From positions 1-64,000 of the forward strand of contig DCVK01000023.1 of assembly GCA_002335385.1 (NCBI GenBank): a stretch of DNA of 64,000 bases, given 5' to 3'. This stretch comes from Candidatus Aminicenantes bacterium UBA2190. GTDB lineage: Bacteria; Acidobacteriota; Aminicenantia; UBA2199. The translations under genes and the position numbers were made by a program. Below the pieces are notes generated by a model. That model saw only the letters and a list, made by a program, of their open reading frames with translations. It was not told the DNA's origin and did no database searches. This document shows positions 1 through 8,879 of the stretch, piece by piece. Position 1 is the first letter of the stretch, and each line of letters opens with the position of its first letter.

Positions 1-94
1 TTGCTCAGATTAAGTCCCAACCACTTCAAACTGCCTCATGAGCCCGATAAACAAAGGGTTCTATTTGAGATCTGAGATTTTTCTTAGGACAAGA

Positions 95-275
95 GTGATC
101 CGAAATTCCAAATAACAAACAAATTCCAAGCTCCAAATTCCAATTTCCAAAACAAAATCCCCCTTGAAATTACATGCCCTTTCTTCGTTTGGATTATTTG
201 GTGATTGGAATTTGGAATTTTAGTCCTATGAATACCTTTCTTTCACCCTGCGCCTTACGCCGAGTCATCCTTCTC
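95..275. repeat. Dispersed intergenic element, copy 1 (short form)
   Basis: AT-rich stretch made of TTCCAA/TTGGAA words around a unique core that contains GCCCTTTCTTCGTTTGG, followed by a right flank reading AGTCCTATGAATACC and CGCCTTACGCC. The same core and right flank recur near 21.2 and 44.1 kb. This copy lacks the left flank and a short block of the core (the GTCAAAGTCCCCGCCAGGGG part of copy 3). It lies just upstream of the membrane protein gene that starts at 345. Apart from this element I see no gene in bases 1-344. Confidence 0.75.
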
Positions 276-344
276 CTCGCGTTGACAAATCGGCTCCAGG
301 TCGTTAAGATAAGCCAGGTTTTCAACCGGCTCTACGAGGTGCGC

Positions 345-1031
345 ATGTCCGGCAACAACGAGACGTTTTCCTGGAAATTCTATCTGCTGGTCGTCCTGGC
401 ACTGGGCGCCCTCCTGGGCCTGGCGGAATCGCTGCTGGGCGGCCTGGCCAGGGATGTCGGCCTGCCGCGCAGCCCCGTCGTCACCGGCGCCGGCTTCGCC
501 GTCATGGCCCTGGGGCTGGCGATCTTCAAGCAGGCGCGCATCATCCCCGGCATCGCTCTCATGGCCGTTTTCGCCAAGTGGCTGGCCTCGCCGCTGCTGG
601 GCCTGCCCGTCTTCTGCCAGGCCAACTCCCACCTGGCCCTATTGCTCAACGGCGCCTTCCTGTTCGCCGGCGTCAGCCTGGCCAGGAAAAAGATCGCCGG
701 CAACGGCAATATGCAGGGCGCCGTGGCCGGCATGGCCGCATGCGCCGGCAGCGCGGCGTTCTTCGCCCTGGGCCGCTTCGTCGCCCCCTGCGCCCACCTG
801 CTCTCTTTCCGCTACGCCGGAGGCGCGGCCAGCTACTTGCTGACGCGCGTCGCGCCGGCCGCCCTGCTGGGCGCGGCCCTGTTCCCGCTGGGTTATGCCC
901 TGGGGCGGAAACTGGAAAAACGGCTGCTGCCGTTGTGGCTGGCCCGAAAGCCCCTGTTCGCGCCGCTGGCCGCCGCCGGCGCCCTGGCCTGCTGGGGGCT
1001 GACCGTCTGGCTCATCGCCTCCGGCTGGTAA
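345..1031 (+). CDS. Polytopic membrane protein of unknown function
   Basis: A 228-residue, very hydrophobic protein with about six predicted membrane segments. Alternating Ala/Gly/Leu stretches follow a short hydrophilic N-terminus that starts MSGNNETFSW. The ATG at 345 is chosen because GAGGT lies just upstream and the first membrane segment then begins at about residue 12; an in-frame start further upstream would run through repeat DNA. It ends 6 bases before the molybdenum hydroxylase small subunit, so the two are almost certainly co-transcribed. A transport or membrane-anchor role for the enzyme or its substrate is possible, but I recognise no family motif. Confidence 0.75.
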   Translation: MSGNNETFSWKFYLLVVLALGALLGLAESLLGGLARDVGLPRSPVVTGAGFAVMALGLAIFKQARIIPGIALMAVFAKWLASPLLGLPVFCQANSHLALLLNGAFLFAGVSLARKKIAGNGNMQGAVAGMAACAGSAAFFALGRFVAPCAHLLSFRYAGGAASYLLTRVAPAALLGAALFPLGYALGRKLEKRLLPLWLARKPLFAPLAAAGALACWGLTVWLIASGW

Positions 1032-1037
1032 GGCGGA

Positions 1038-2480
1038 ATGGCCGCCAAAACGGTCTTCATCCTCAACGACCGCGAGGTGCGCGTTGCCCTGCCGGCCGGG
1101 ACCGCCCTGGTCGACTTCATCCGCGACGACCAGCGCCTGACCGGAACGCACGTCGGCTGCCGCGAGGGCGATTGCGGCGCCTGCACCGTGCTGCTGGGCA
1201 CGCCCGGCGCGCAGGGCCTGCGCTACCGCGCCGTCGCCTCCTGCCTCTTTCCCCTGGCCGACGCCGCCGGATGCCACGTGGTCACCATCGAAGGACTGAA
1301 TCCCGATGGGCGGAGCCCATCGGGACTGACGCCGGTACAACAGGCCTTCGTCAGCGAGGGAGCCAGCCAGTGCGGTTTCTGCACGCCGGGGCTCGTCGTC
1401 AGCCTGACCGCCTTCCTGCTCGAGGATGCCGGCTTGAATTTGGACGACGCCGTCACCGCCATCGAGGGCAATATCTGCCGCTGCACCGGCTACACGGCGA
1501 TCCGCCGCGCCGTCAGGCGGCTACTGCACGAAGTGGGCCGGCTGCCGCAGGACCCCGGCGAGCGCCTGCCGGCGCTGATCGCCGCCGGCGTCGTCCCCGC
1601 CTATTTCGCCGCCATCCCCGTACGCCTGAAGGAACTGCCCGCGGCCGTTGCCGGGAAGAGCGTAAGGCAGCCAGGGGACGCCGTGGTCATGGCCGGCGGC
1701 ACCGATCTCTACGTGCAGCGCGGCCCCGGGCTCGCCGGCAAGGAACTGGACCTGATGTCGCGCCGTGAGGGGTTCGCCGCCATCTGGCCCGAAGCCGAGC
1801 GCATCTTCATTGGCGCCGCCGCCACCGTCTCCGACCTGATGGAATCACGGCTGCTGGCTGCCGCCTTCCCGCCGCTGGCCGGCTTCCTGCGCCAGGTCTC
1901 CGCCACCCAGGTGCGCAACCGCGCCACCGTCGGCGGCAACATCGTCAATGCCTCGCCCATCGGCGACCTGAGCGTCATCCTCCTGGCCCTCGATGCCGCC
2001 ATCGGCCTGCGCCGGGATGCCGCGACCCGGGAGCGGAAACTGAGCGAGTTCTTCCTGGGCTACAAGAAGACGGACCTGCAGCCGGGCGAATTGGCGGCCT
2101 GGGTGAGCGTGCCGCTGTGCCGCGACGGCATCCTGTTCCATTTCGAGAAAGTCGCCCGCCGCAAGCGCCAGGACATTGCCTCGGTGAATTCGGCCATCGG
2201 CCTGGAGATGGACGGGGAGCGCATTGCCGCGGCCCATGTTTCGGCGGGCGGGGTGGCGCCGGTGCCGCTTTATTTGCGGGCAGCGTCGGCCTTTCTCGCC
2301 GGCCGGCAGGTCTCGGCAGAGACCGTCAGGGAATTTATTGCCGTCGCCGGGTCGGAGACCGCCCCCATCAGCGATGTGCGCGGCGCCGCCGTCTACAAAC
2401 AGGCGCTGCTGGGCCGCCTGCTCTTCGCCCATTTCCTGGAGCTTTTCCCGGGGAAGCTGCAGGCCGGAGACCTGCCGTGA
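1038..2480 (+). CDS. Molybdenum hydroxylase (xanthine dehydrogenase family), fused 2Fe-2S/FAD subunit
   Basis: Electron-transfer subunit of a xanthine-dehydrogenase-type enzyme, 480 residues. The N-terminal plant-type 2Fe-2S domain has Cys41, Cys46, Cys49 and Cys69. The second 2Fe-2S domain has QCGFC (Cys112, Cys115) and CRC (Cys147, Cys149). Residues from about 195 onward form the FAD-binding domain, with AGGTDL near residue 220 and TVGGNIVNASPIGD. This is the domain order of the XdhA type, where the iron-sulfur and FAD parts are one chain. The stop codon overlaps the GTG start of the molybdopterin subunit, so translation is coupled. Electrons would pass from the Mo site through both clusters to FAD. 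The substrate cannot be read from this subunit. Confidence 0.92.
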   Translation: MAAKTVFILNDREVRVALPAGTALVDFIRDDQRLTGTHVGCREGDCGACTVLLGTPGAQGLRYRAVASCLFPLADAAGCHVVTIEGLNPDGRSPSGLTPVQQAFVSEGASQCGFCTPGLVVSLTAFLLEDAGLNLDDAVTAIEGNICRCTGYTAIRRAVRRLLHEVGRLPQDPGERLPALIAAGVVPAYFAAIPVRLKELPAAVAGKSVRQPGDAVVMAGGTDLYVQRGPGLAGKELDLMSRREGFAAIWPEAERIFIGAAATVSDLMESRLLAAAFPPLAGFLRQVSATQVRNRATVGGNIVNASPIGDLSVILLALDAAIGLRRDAATRERKLSEFFLGYKKTDLQPGELAAWVSVPLCRDGILFHFEKVARRKRQDIASVNSAIGLEMDGERIAAAHVSAGGVAPVPLYLRAASAFLAGRQVSAETVREFIAVAGSETAPISDVRGAAVYKQALLGRLLFAHFLELFPGKLQAGDLP

Positions 2481-4732
2481 AGCAGAACGACGTTTTTTTC
2501 CACCCGCGCGGCGAGACGCTCTACGTCGACGATCTCGACGCCTTTCCCGGCCTGCTCCATGCCGCCGTGCTGACATCGCCGGTCGCCCACGGCCGCATCG
2601 TGAAGCTGGAGGTCGACAGGGCGGGAACGGCTCCGGGTGTGGCCGGAATATTCACTGCCGCCGAGATCCCCGGCCAGAACCAGGTCGGCGGCATCATCAT
2701 GGACGAACCGCTGCTGGCCGACGGGGAAGTCCATTACGCCGGCCAGCCGGTCGCCTGCGTAGTGGCCGATACGCCGTGGCAGGCCCGGCAGGCCCTGGCG
2801 GCCGTGCGTCTCGAGGTCGAGGCGTTGCCGCCGGTGCTGGATCCGCGCCAGGCGGCGGCCCGGGGGCTGCTGATCGCGCCGCCGCGCACCTTCGCTATCG
2901 GCGATGTTGAGGCGGCCTGGCCGTCCTGCGCCCATGTGCTTGAAGGCCGCGTCGATTCGGGCGGCCAGGAGCACCTTTACCTGGAGACCCAGGCTGCCGT
3001 CGCCGTCCCCGGCGAAAAGGATACCCTGCGGGTGATCTCGGCCACCCAGTCGCCGAGCGGCGTGCAGCGCGTCGTCGCCCGCGTGCTGGGGATGCCCATG
3101 AACCGGGTTGCGGTCGAGGTGTTCCGCCTGGGCGGAGCCTTCGGCGGCAAGGAAGACCAGGCCACGCCCTGGGCAGCGCTGGCCGCCCTGGCGGCGCGCG
3201 CCCTGCGCCGCCCGGTCAAGCTGGTGCTGGAGCGGCGCGAGGACATGCGCTGTACCGGCAAGCGCCACCCCTATTCCTCGGACTTCAGGATCGGCCTCGA
3301 CGGTTCGGGCAGGATACTGGCTTACGAAGTGACCTATTTCCAGAACGCCGGCGCTGCCGCCGACCTCTCGACCGCCATCCTGGAACGAACCCTGTTCCAC
3401 GCCGGCAGCAGCTACCGCATCCCCAACCTCAGGGCCACCGGCATCTCCTGCCGCACCAACCTGCCGCCCTTCACCGCCTTCCGCGGCTTCGGGGCGCCGC
3501 AGGCCATGTTCGTCCTGGAGGCGGCCCTGTTCCAGGCCGCGGAGAAGATGGGCCTCGATCCCGCCGAGCTGCAACGGCGCAACCTGCTGGCAGAGGACGA
3601 CGAGCTCCCATTCGGCCAGCGGGTGAAGGAGTGCCGCGCCCGGCGCTGCTTTGACGAGGCGGTCGCGGCGTTCGGTCTGGAGGCGGCGCGCGAGCGGGTG
3701 CACGCCTTCAATGCGGCCAACCCGCTGTGCAAGAAGGGGCTGGCGCTGATGCCGGTTTGCTTCGGTATCTCGTTCACCAGCACCCACCTGAACCAGGCCG
3801 GCGCCCTGGTCCATGTCTATACCGACGGCAGCGTCTCGGTCTCGACCGGCGCCGTGGAGATGGGACAGGGGGTGAACAGCAAGATCCTGCTGGTGGCCGC
3901 CCGCACCCTGGGCGTCGCCGGCCGCCGCCTGCGCCTGGAGAGCACCTGCACCCAGCGCGTGGCCAATACCTCGCCGACGGCCGCCTCCACCGGCGCCGAC
4001 CTCAACGGCAAGGCGGTGGAGCTGGCCTGCCAGGAGATCCGCCGCCGTTTGCTGGATGTCGCGGCCACGGCCCTGTCCGCCGACAGCGTCGCGGCCTTGG
4101 ATATCCGGCAAGATACGGTTTTCAGCAATGGGCAGAAGACCGATTTGGGCTGGGAGGAGCTGGTGCGGGCCGCCTATATGGCGCGGGTGAACCTCTCGTC
4201 CCAGGCGCATTACGCCACGCCCGGGATCCATTTCGACCGCGCGACGGAGAAAGGCGAGCCCTTCGCCTACCACGTCTACGGCACCGCCCTGGTCGAGGCC
4301 ACCATCGACGGCCTGCGCGGCACCGCCGCGATCGACTCGCTGCGCGCCGTCCACGACGCCGGCAGCAGCCTCAACCCGCTGGTCGACCGCGGCCAGGCCG
4401 AGGGGGGCATCGTGCAGGGCATCGGCTGGATGACGCTGGAGGAACTGCTGTATTCGCAAGAGGGGCGGCTGCTGACCGACACCCTCTCCACCTACAAGGT
4501 GCCCGACATCCGTACCGCCCCCGCAGAGATCGAGGTGCGCTTCCTGGCGGCTGCGCCGAACCCGGCCGCGCTCTTCAACTCCAAGGCTGTCGGCGAACCC
4601 CCCTTCATGTACGGCATCGGCGCCTTCTTCGCCCTGCTCGCCGCCCTGCGCGCCTTGCGGCCGGAGAAGCCCCTGCCGTTCGCCGCGCCGCTGACCCACG
4701 AGAAGATCCTGACCTGGCTCACGGAAGACTAA
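2477..4732 (+). CDS. Molybdenum hydroxylase (xanthine dehydrogenase family), molybdopterin-binding catalytic subunit
   Basis: Catalytic subunit, 751 residues from the GTG at 2477, which overlaps the preceding stop. Family hallmarks are intact. GGAFGGKE contains Glu226 (the position of bovine XDH Glu802). AFRGFGAPQ contains Arg336 (bovine Arg880). KAVGEPP contains the catalytic base Glu707 (bovine Glu1261). GAVEMGQGVNSK lies in the cofactor-binding region. Retention of all three active-site residues points to a purine-type hydroxylase rather than a CO dehydrogenase or a general aldehyde oxidase, but the true substrate is unproven. The N-terminus is compact and cytoplasmic, with no Tat signal. 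An upstream start in the same frame would lie wholly inside the previous gene. The next gene begins 9 bases downstream. Confidence 0.92.
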   Translation: MKQNDVFFHPRGETLYVDDLDAFPGLLHAAVLTSPVAHGRIVKLEVDRAGTAPGVAGIFTAAEIPGQNQVGGIIMDEPLLADGEVHYAGQPVACVVADTPWQARQALAAVRLEVEALPPVLDPRQAAARGLLIAPPRTFAIGDVEAAWPSCAHVLEGRVDSGGQEHLYLETQAAVAVPGEKDTLRVISATQSPSGVQRVVARVLGMPMNRVAVEVFRLGGAFGGKEDQATPWAALAALAARALRRPVKLVLERREDMRCTGKRHPYSSDFRIGLDGSGRILAYEVTYFQNAGAAADLSTAILERTLFHAGSSYRIPNLRATGISCRTNLPPFTAFRGFGAPQAMFVLEAALFQAAEKMGLDPAELQRRNLLAEDDELPFGQRVKECRARRCFDEAVAAFGLEAARERVHAFNAANPLCKKGLALMPVCFGISFTSTHLNQAGALVHVYTDGSVSVSTGAVEMGQGVNSKILLVAARTLGVAGRRLRLESTCTQRVANTSPTAASTGADLNGKAVELACQEIRRRLLDVAATALSADSVAALDIRQDTVFSNGQKTDLGWEELVRAAYMARVNLSSQAHYATPGIHFDRATEKGEPFAYHVYGTALVEATIDGLRGTAAIDSLRAVHDAGSSLNPLVDRGQAEGGIVQGIGWMTLEELLYSQEGRLLTDTLSTYKVPDIRTAPAEIEVRFLAAAPNPAALFNSKAVGEPPFMYGIGAFFALLAALRALRPEKPLPFAAPLTHEKILTWLTED

Positions 4733-4741
4733 GGAGACCCC

Positions 4742-5932
4742 ATGGACAAGACCGCCGAAAAAGTGCAGGCGCTGGCCGAAAAATACCGCGACGACACCGC
4801 CGCCAATCTCTCGCGCCTGGTGCGCATCCGTTCCCTGTCGGCTGGGGAGAAGGAGATGGCCGCCGAGCTCAAGCGGCAGATGGAGGCGGCGGGCTTCGAC
4901 AGCGTGCGCCTCGACGGCCTGGGCAGCGTCCATGGCCGGGTCGGCCGGGGCCGGCGGCTGATCGCCGTCGACGCCCACATCGACACCGTCGACCAGGGCA
5001 ACCTGGAGAACTGGGAGGGCGATCCCTTCTCGGGCAGGATCGCCGCCGGCTGCGTCCATGGCCGCGGCAGCGTCGACCAGAAGGGCGGGGCGGCGGCCAT
5101 GGTCACCGCCGGCCGCATCCTGAAGGAATTGGGCCTGGAGAACGACTTCACGGTCCTCTTCACCGGCACGGTGATGGAGGAGGACTGCGACGGGTTGTGC
5201 TGGAAGTACATCATCGAGGAGGAGAAGGTCAGGCCCGAGCTGGTGATCCTCACCGAGCCGACGGCGCTGGGCATCTATCGCGGCCATCGCGGCCGCCTGG
5301 AAATGCGCGTCTCCTTCCAGGGGCTTTCTGCCCACGGCTCGGCCCCCGAGCGCGGCAGGAACGCCATTTACCTGGCTTCCCGAGCCTGCCTGGCGGTCGA
5401 GAAGCTGAATGAGCGGCTGGGCCATGACGATTTCCTGGGCAAGGGCTCGGTCACGGTCAGCGAGATCGTCTCCGGTTCGCCCTCGCTCTGCGCCGTCGCC
5501 GACTTCGCGCGCATCCACCTCGACCGCCGGCTCACCGCCGGCGAGACGAAGGAGAGCGCAGTCACCGAAATACGGGAGCTCGTGCAGGGGCTGCCGGCCA
5601 CCGTCGAGGTATTGCAGTACCGGGAGAAGGCTTATACGGGGCTGGAATACGGCATGGAGAAATTTTATCCCACCTGGACGCTGCAGGAGGGCCACCCGGC
5701 CGTCGCCCGTGCCGCGGACGTCTTCCGCTCGCTTTTCAACCGGGAGCCGTGTATTGACAAGTGGACCTTCTCCACCAACGGCGTGGCCATCATGGGCCTG
5801 CACGGCATTCCCTGCGTCGGCTTCGGCCCCGGCGACGAGGTCGCCGCCCACGCGGCGAACGAGAAAGTGGCCGTCGACGACCTAGTCAAGGCCTCGGCGT
5901 TCTATGCCATGTACGCGCTGAGCATGAAGTGA
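4742..5932 (+). CDS. M20-family amidohydrolase, YgeY-like
   Basis: A 396-residue zinc-dependent hydrolase of the ArgE/DapE/M20 family. Metal and catalytic motifs are visible: AVDAHIDTVD (His79), GRGSVDQKGG (Asp112), EEDCDGL (Glu146/Glu147) and a C-terminal VAAHAANE. The sequence DKWTFSTNGV and the location directly behind a molybdenum hydroxylase match my recollection of YgeY, which in Escherichia coli and clostridia sits in purine-hydroxylase and selenium-metabolism gene sets. A strong AAGGAGA lies just before the ATG, 9 bases after the catalytic subunit. It probably hydrolyses an N-acyl or carbamoyl intermediate of the same purine catabolic route, which is inference from context. No selenium genes are seen in the window. 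Confidence 0.8.
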   Translation: MDKTAEKVQALAEKYRDDTAANLSRLVRIRSLSAGEKEMAAELKRQMEAAGFDSVRLDGLGSVHGRVGRGRRLIAVDAHIDTVDQGNLENWEGDPFSGRIAAGCVHGRGSVDQKGGAAAMVTAGRILKELGLENDFTVLFTGTVMEEDCDGLCWKYIIEEEKVRPELVILTEPTALGIYRGHRGRLEMRVSFQGLSAHGSAPERGRNAIYLASRACLAVEKLNERLGHDDFLGKGSVTVSEIVSGSPSLCAVADFARIHLDRRLTAGETKESAVTEIRELVQGLPATVEVLQYREKAYTGLEYGMEKFYPTWTLQEGHPAVARAADVFRSLFNREPCIDKWTFSTNGVAIMGLHGIPCVGFGPGDEVAAHAANEKVAVDDLVKASAFYAMYALSMK

Positions 5933-6118
5933 GCCCGGCGCATGGCGTGAGGCGCAAGGCGTAAGGAAAGAAAAGAAGCACGGCGCCCGGCGGATGGCAA
6001 CAGCGCCAGGCCGCTCTGTCGTAATTAGTGATTCAAAGCAGCAGGATATCGATCCGTGCTGCTCCTCGCACGATCACCAGCACTTGCACCTAGAGTTCGT
6101 TTTTTTTCCCAGTCTATT

Positions 6119-6625
6119 TCAGTTCTGTTCCGAGTTCTCTTCCTCTCCAACAGGCTCCTCCTCGGCGGGCGGTGCGGGCTTGGCCGGTTCGGCGGTTTCG
6201 GCCCCGACGCAGGGGATGATGTACCTGGCCCGGATTCCCGAGTAGGGCCTGGTGTAGGCGCCGCTCTCCACGATGATCACGAGCGTGTTCGCTTCCTCGT
6301 CGCGGTTGATGCAAAGTCGCGGCGCGTTGCATACCTGTGATTTTTCGGTGTAAGGATAGTTTTCCCCCTGCACCAGGTGCAGGATCTTCCCCTTTTTCAT
6401 GATTCTGAGGTAGTAGGCCTTAGTGTTGGGCACGCGCAGGAATTCCAGGTCGTATGTTCCCTGGGTCAGCACGTCCTTCTTGAACTGCAGGTCGGCCTGG
6501 ATCGGCACGCCGCGGAAGTGGGCGATGCGGTTCATCTGGTTGATCTGGGCCGCAAGCGAGCCGGCGAGGAAAAGTGCAAGAACCAAGGCCAGGACATGGA
6601 CGGCATTCATCCTTTTTCTCATCAT
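6119..6625 (-). CDS. Small exported protein of unknown function
   Basis: A 168-residue protein with an N-terminal signal sequence (MMRKRMNAVHVLALVLALFL, cleavage probably after AAQ). The compact beta-rich region contains TYDLEFLRVPNTKAYYLRI and a later Cys pair (VCNAPRLC). The acidic, Pro-rich tail ends in a Glu/Asn-rich stretch. The body resembles small periplasmic proteins that describe additive or material-like domains, but I cannot name a family. The start at 6625 is supported by AAGGAGGGG about 5 bases upstream and by a good sigma-70-like promoter at 6675-6702. A second ATG follows immediately. It is transcribed away from the molybdenum hydroxylase operon. Confidence 0.7.
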   Translation of the reverse strand: MMRKRMNAVHVLALVLALFLAGSLAAQINQMNRIAHFRGVPIQADLQFKKDVLTQGTYDLEFLRVPNTKAYYLRIMKKGKILHLVQGENYPYTEKSQVCNAPRLCINRDEEANTLVIIVESGAYTRPYSGIRARYIIPCVGAETAEPAKPAPPAEEEPVGEEENSEQN

Positions 6626-6674
6626 ATACCCCTCCTTAGCTTGGACCAAGACATGTATTTCTCTCCCTGCAACA

Positions 6675-6702
6675 GTTATATCGTTAAATTTATTGGCGAC
6701 AA
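6675..6702 (-). promoter_or_regulatory. Sigma-70-like promoter for the exported protein gene
   Basis: On the minus strand, TTGTCG (6702-6697) and TATAAC (6680-6675) are separated by 16 bases in AT-rich DNA, about 45 bases before the ATG at 6625. The remainder of the 413-base gap up to 7038 contains no gene that I can support. Confidence 0.5.
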
Positions 6703-7038
6703 TATAAAAAAAATGATTTCGCGGCTGCTGTTTGGTAGCGGTTATGCTGGCAAGGGCGCGGAAAGGCAAAGGTTGAATGGACAGGCTGTCGGCACGCTGT
6801 TCGAGCCGCTTCTGCGCCGCTGGGGGAGGGAGGGCAAATTGAGCAGCCTGGAGAAGCTTGGCTCAGGTGAACGGTTCAATGTGCAAGGTGGGAAAAGCCA
6901 GGGCATCCCGGTCTGTCCCGCTATTTTGGCTGTTTTAGCCGTTGGCCGGAGTATTCCAAATCGCTTGCTGATGTGTCTTTGGTCACTTGGAGCATGCTCC
7001 TTGTATTTGCAGGTTTTCTGTGATAATCAACTGACATT

Positions 7039-7578
7039 ATGGCTAATTACAACTCGGAGCAAACGAAGCGCATGCAGGAAGTGCACGGCTCTCCGCTGGC
7101 GTCGTTCTGGCGCCGGGCGGCGGCCTTCCTGATGGACATTGTCGTCATGTCCCTGCTGTTCGTCGCCATAGGCTCGCTGCTCGAGCCCTTCCTGAGCAGA
7201 TACGGCTGGATGATGCGTTCCAGCGAGGGGCTGGTCTTCGCCCTGAACGCCAACTGGTACAGCATCGCCTGGGTGGTCGTCTATTTCGGGCTGGCCACCT
7301 ATTTCGGCCGCGGCAAAACGCCGGGCAAAACGCTGCTCGGCATCCGCGTCGTCTCGCTGACCCACGAGCGGCTTTCGCTCTGGCACTCGCTCGAGCGCGC
7401 CCTGGGCTACGGCGCCTCCATGCTCGAGTTCGGCTTCGGCTTCATCCAGTATTTCATCCACCCCAACCGGCGCACGGTGCACGACCGCATCGCCGAGACC
7501 ATCGTCATCCGCGCCCCCCGCCGAAAGAAGGCCAAGGCATTTGCAGGATCGAAGAAAAGGGCGACTCGTGGCGCGTAA
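7039..7578 (+). CDS. RDD family membrane protein
   Basis: A 179-residue inner-membrane protein of the RDD family. The defining N-terminal element is FWRRAAAFLMDIVVM, with the conserved Arg and Asp around the start of the first membrane segment. A second segment follows (SIAWVVVYFGLATYF). The conserved GKTPGKTLLGIRVVS loop and a C-terminal segment ending in HPNRRTVHDRIAETIVI complete the family pattern. RDD proteins are small polytopic proteins, some linked to ion exchange, but the function here is unknown. The upstream region lacks a strong Shine-Dalgarno sequence. A second membrane protein gene follows after 30 bases, so the two may be co-transcribed. Confidence 0.85.
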   Translation: MANYNSEQTKRMQEVHGSPLASFWRRAAAFLMDIVVMSLLFVAIGSLLEPFLSRYGWMMRSSEGLVFALNANWYSIAWVVVYFGLATYFGRGKTPGKTLLGIRVVSLTHERLSLWHSLERALGYGASMLEFGFGFIQYFIHPNRRTVHDRIAETIVIRAPRRKKAKAFAGSKKRATRGA

Positions 7579-7608
7579 CTCGTCACGACAGGTCGGGAAG
7601 ATCAGCGA

Positions 7609-8481
7609 ATGAGCGAAACGATTCTTGACTGCTCCCGGCAGCCTGAAGCGGTCATCGCGTCGCTGCAGAACGACAGATTGCCGCATGGCTGGGTGAGTTG
7701 CCTGCAGGAGCGCGGCTTTCAATTGAGCATAAAGGATGAAAGGGGCCGCCTGGAGATCAGCGGATCGCTCGCGCCCCATCTCGCCGGCAGCCGGATCGTC
7801 TTCCGTTCCCGGCGCATCCTCGGGACCTACGATTTCGTCTTCGCGTTCATATGGCTGATCGGCTTGCTGGCCATCTTCTCCCCCGTGTTGAAGCCGGGCG
7901 AACTGACGGCCGGGCGCTTGTTCATCCTGCTCTTTTTTCTGGCCGTTCCCTGGGCCGTCAACATGGGGAACCAGCGCGCGGTGCTGCGCGAGTTCGCAAG
8001 GATCTGTTCCGGCGGCGAAAGCCCGGGGCGATCGAAGAAAAATGCGTCGCCGCATGCGCCATCGGACGATATCGACCGGATGAAAGCGGGGATCGTTCTC
8101 GACAGTCCGCTCGGCCCCAGCCAGATTGTCGAGCGCCTGAAAGCCTCCGCGTCCAGGTCCTGGCCGCTCATTTTCGACGGTCGCGCATTTTTCATGCTGT
8201 TACCGGCCGTCAAGGTGCTGGGCAAGGTCGAAGCCGCCCGCATGGGCAGCAGGGTCCCGCTCGTTTTTGCCCTCTCACGCTCCAACCAGTTGCTGCTGTC
8301 GCTCTGGTCGATCTTCGTGATCATCATGATCGCCAGCCTTTTTTTCGTGCCGGATCTCATTGAAGGGGGCCCGTCGGCATTCAATCTCTCGGTCTCGGCG
8401 ATCATGCTGCTCGGCCCCTGGGTCAACCTGCTCTGGCAGCGCCGGCGCACGATCCGCAAGATCAAGAAGGTCATGGGCTAG
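7609..8481 (+). CDS. Hypothetical membrane protein
   Basis: A 290-residue protein with paired membrane segments at about 82-118 (FVFAFIWLIGLLAIFSPVL, then FILLFFLAVPWAVNM) and again near 225-270 (LLLSLWSIFVIIMIASLFFV and a following segment). Between these lie soluble parts of about 80-100 residues each. This tandem of a soluble domain plus two membrane helices may reflect an internal duplication. No catalytic motif is visible and I do not recognise the family. It follows the RDD gene in the same direction and probably shares its transcript. Confidence 0.7.
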   Translation: MSETILDCSRQPEAVIASLQNDRLPHGWVSCLQERGFQLSIKDERGRLEISGSLAPHLAGSRIVFRSRRILGTYDFVFAFIWLIGLLAIFSPVLKPGELTAGRLFILLFFLAVPWAVNMGNQRAVLREFARICSGGESPGRSKKNASPHAPSDDIDRMKAGIVLDSPLGPSQIVERLKASASRSWPLIFDGRAFFMLLPAVKVLGKVEAARMGSRVPLVFALSRSNQLLLSLWSIFVIIMIASLFFVPDLIEGGPSAFNLSVSAIMLLGPWVNLLWQRRRTIRKIKKVMG

Positions 8482-8598
8482 ACCCAAACGACTGGAAAGG
8501 GAGCGGCCTTCGGCGAGCGGCAAAAGGACGATCAATCGTTATGCGTCGGGTGCCACCCGTCACGACAGATCAACTTCCTGCCGATGCGCCGGCCGCAT

Positions 8599-8808
8599 TC
8601 AGTCGACGGCCACCATGACCGACGAGGATTTGATGATGGCGTAGGCGGTCTTGCCCTTCTTGAGCTGCAGCGTCTCCTCCGATTCCTTGGATATCATGGC
8701 GACCACCTGCAGGCCGCCGGGGATTTCGATGATCACTTCGGTATTGAGCCTTCCCGGCCGCACATCGGCCACCTTGCCCTTGAACACGTTCCTGGCGCTG
8801 ATCTTCAT
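8599..8808 (-). CDS. mop: Molybdenum-pterin/molybdate-binding protein (Mop, TOBE domain)
   Basis: A 69-residue single-domain molbindin. It starts MKISARNVFKGKVADV, has the TEVIIEIPGG strand and ends AYAIIKSSSVMVAVD, the usual pattern of Mop/TOBE domains. Family members bind oxyanions such as molybdate as oligomers and act as storage or regulatory proteins. GGGGGAGG precedes the ATG. It lies within 3 kb of the molybdenum hydroxylase genes and points the other way, which fits a role in supplying molybdate to that enzyme; this link is inference. No molybdate ABC transporter is found in the window. Confidence 0.9.
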   Translation of the reverse strand: MKISARNVFKGKVADVRPGRLNTEVIIEIPGGLQVVAMISKESEETLQLKKGKTAYAIIKSSSVMVAVD

Positions 8809-8879
8809 TGTTGCCTCCCCCGGCAGGATGCCTGCCTGGCGCCATTATACCATTTTCGGCGGATCCTTGCCGCGCGCTA

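Noticed and set aside
174..344. An upstream extension of the first membrane protein (start at 174)
   Set aside because: That part is translated repeat-element DNA; the ATG at 345 has a ribosome site and fits the membrane topology.
2393..5851. A very long open frame (over 1100 codons) on the minus strand opposite the molybdenum hydroxylase genes
   Set aside because: It is antisense to three genes with complete family motifs, has low-complexity Arg/Gly/Gln composition and no domain; long antisense frames are expected in GC-rich DNA.
6377..7132. A plus-strand 251-codon frame spanning the start of the exported protein gene and the gap to the RDD gene
   Set aside because: It is antisense to a coding start and runs into the RDD gene in another frame; the gap part shows no conserved protein pattern.
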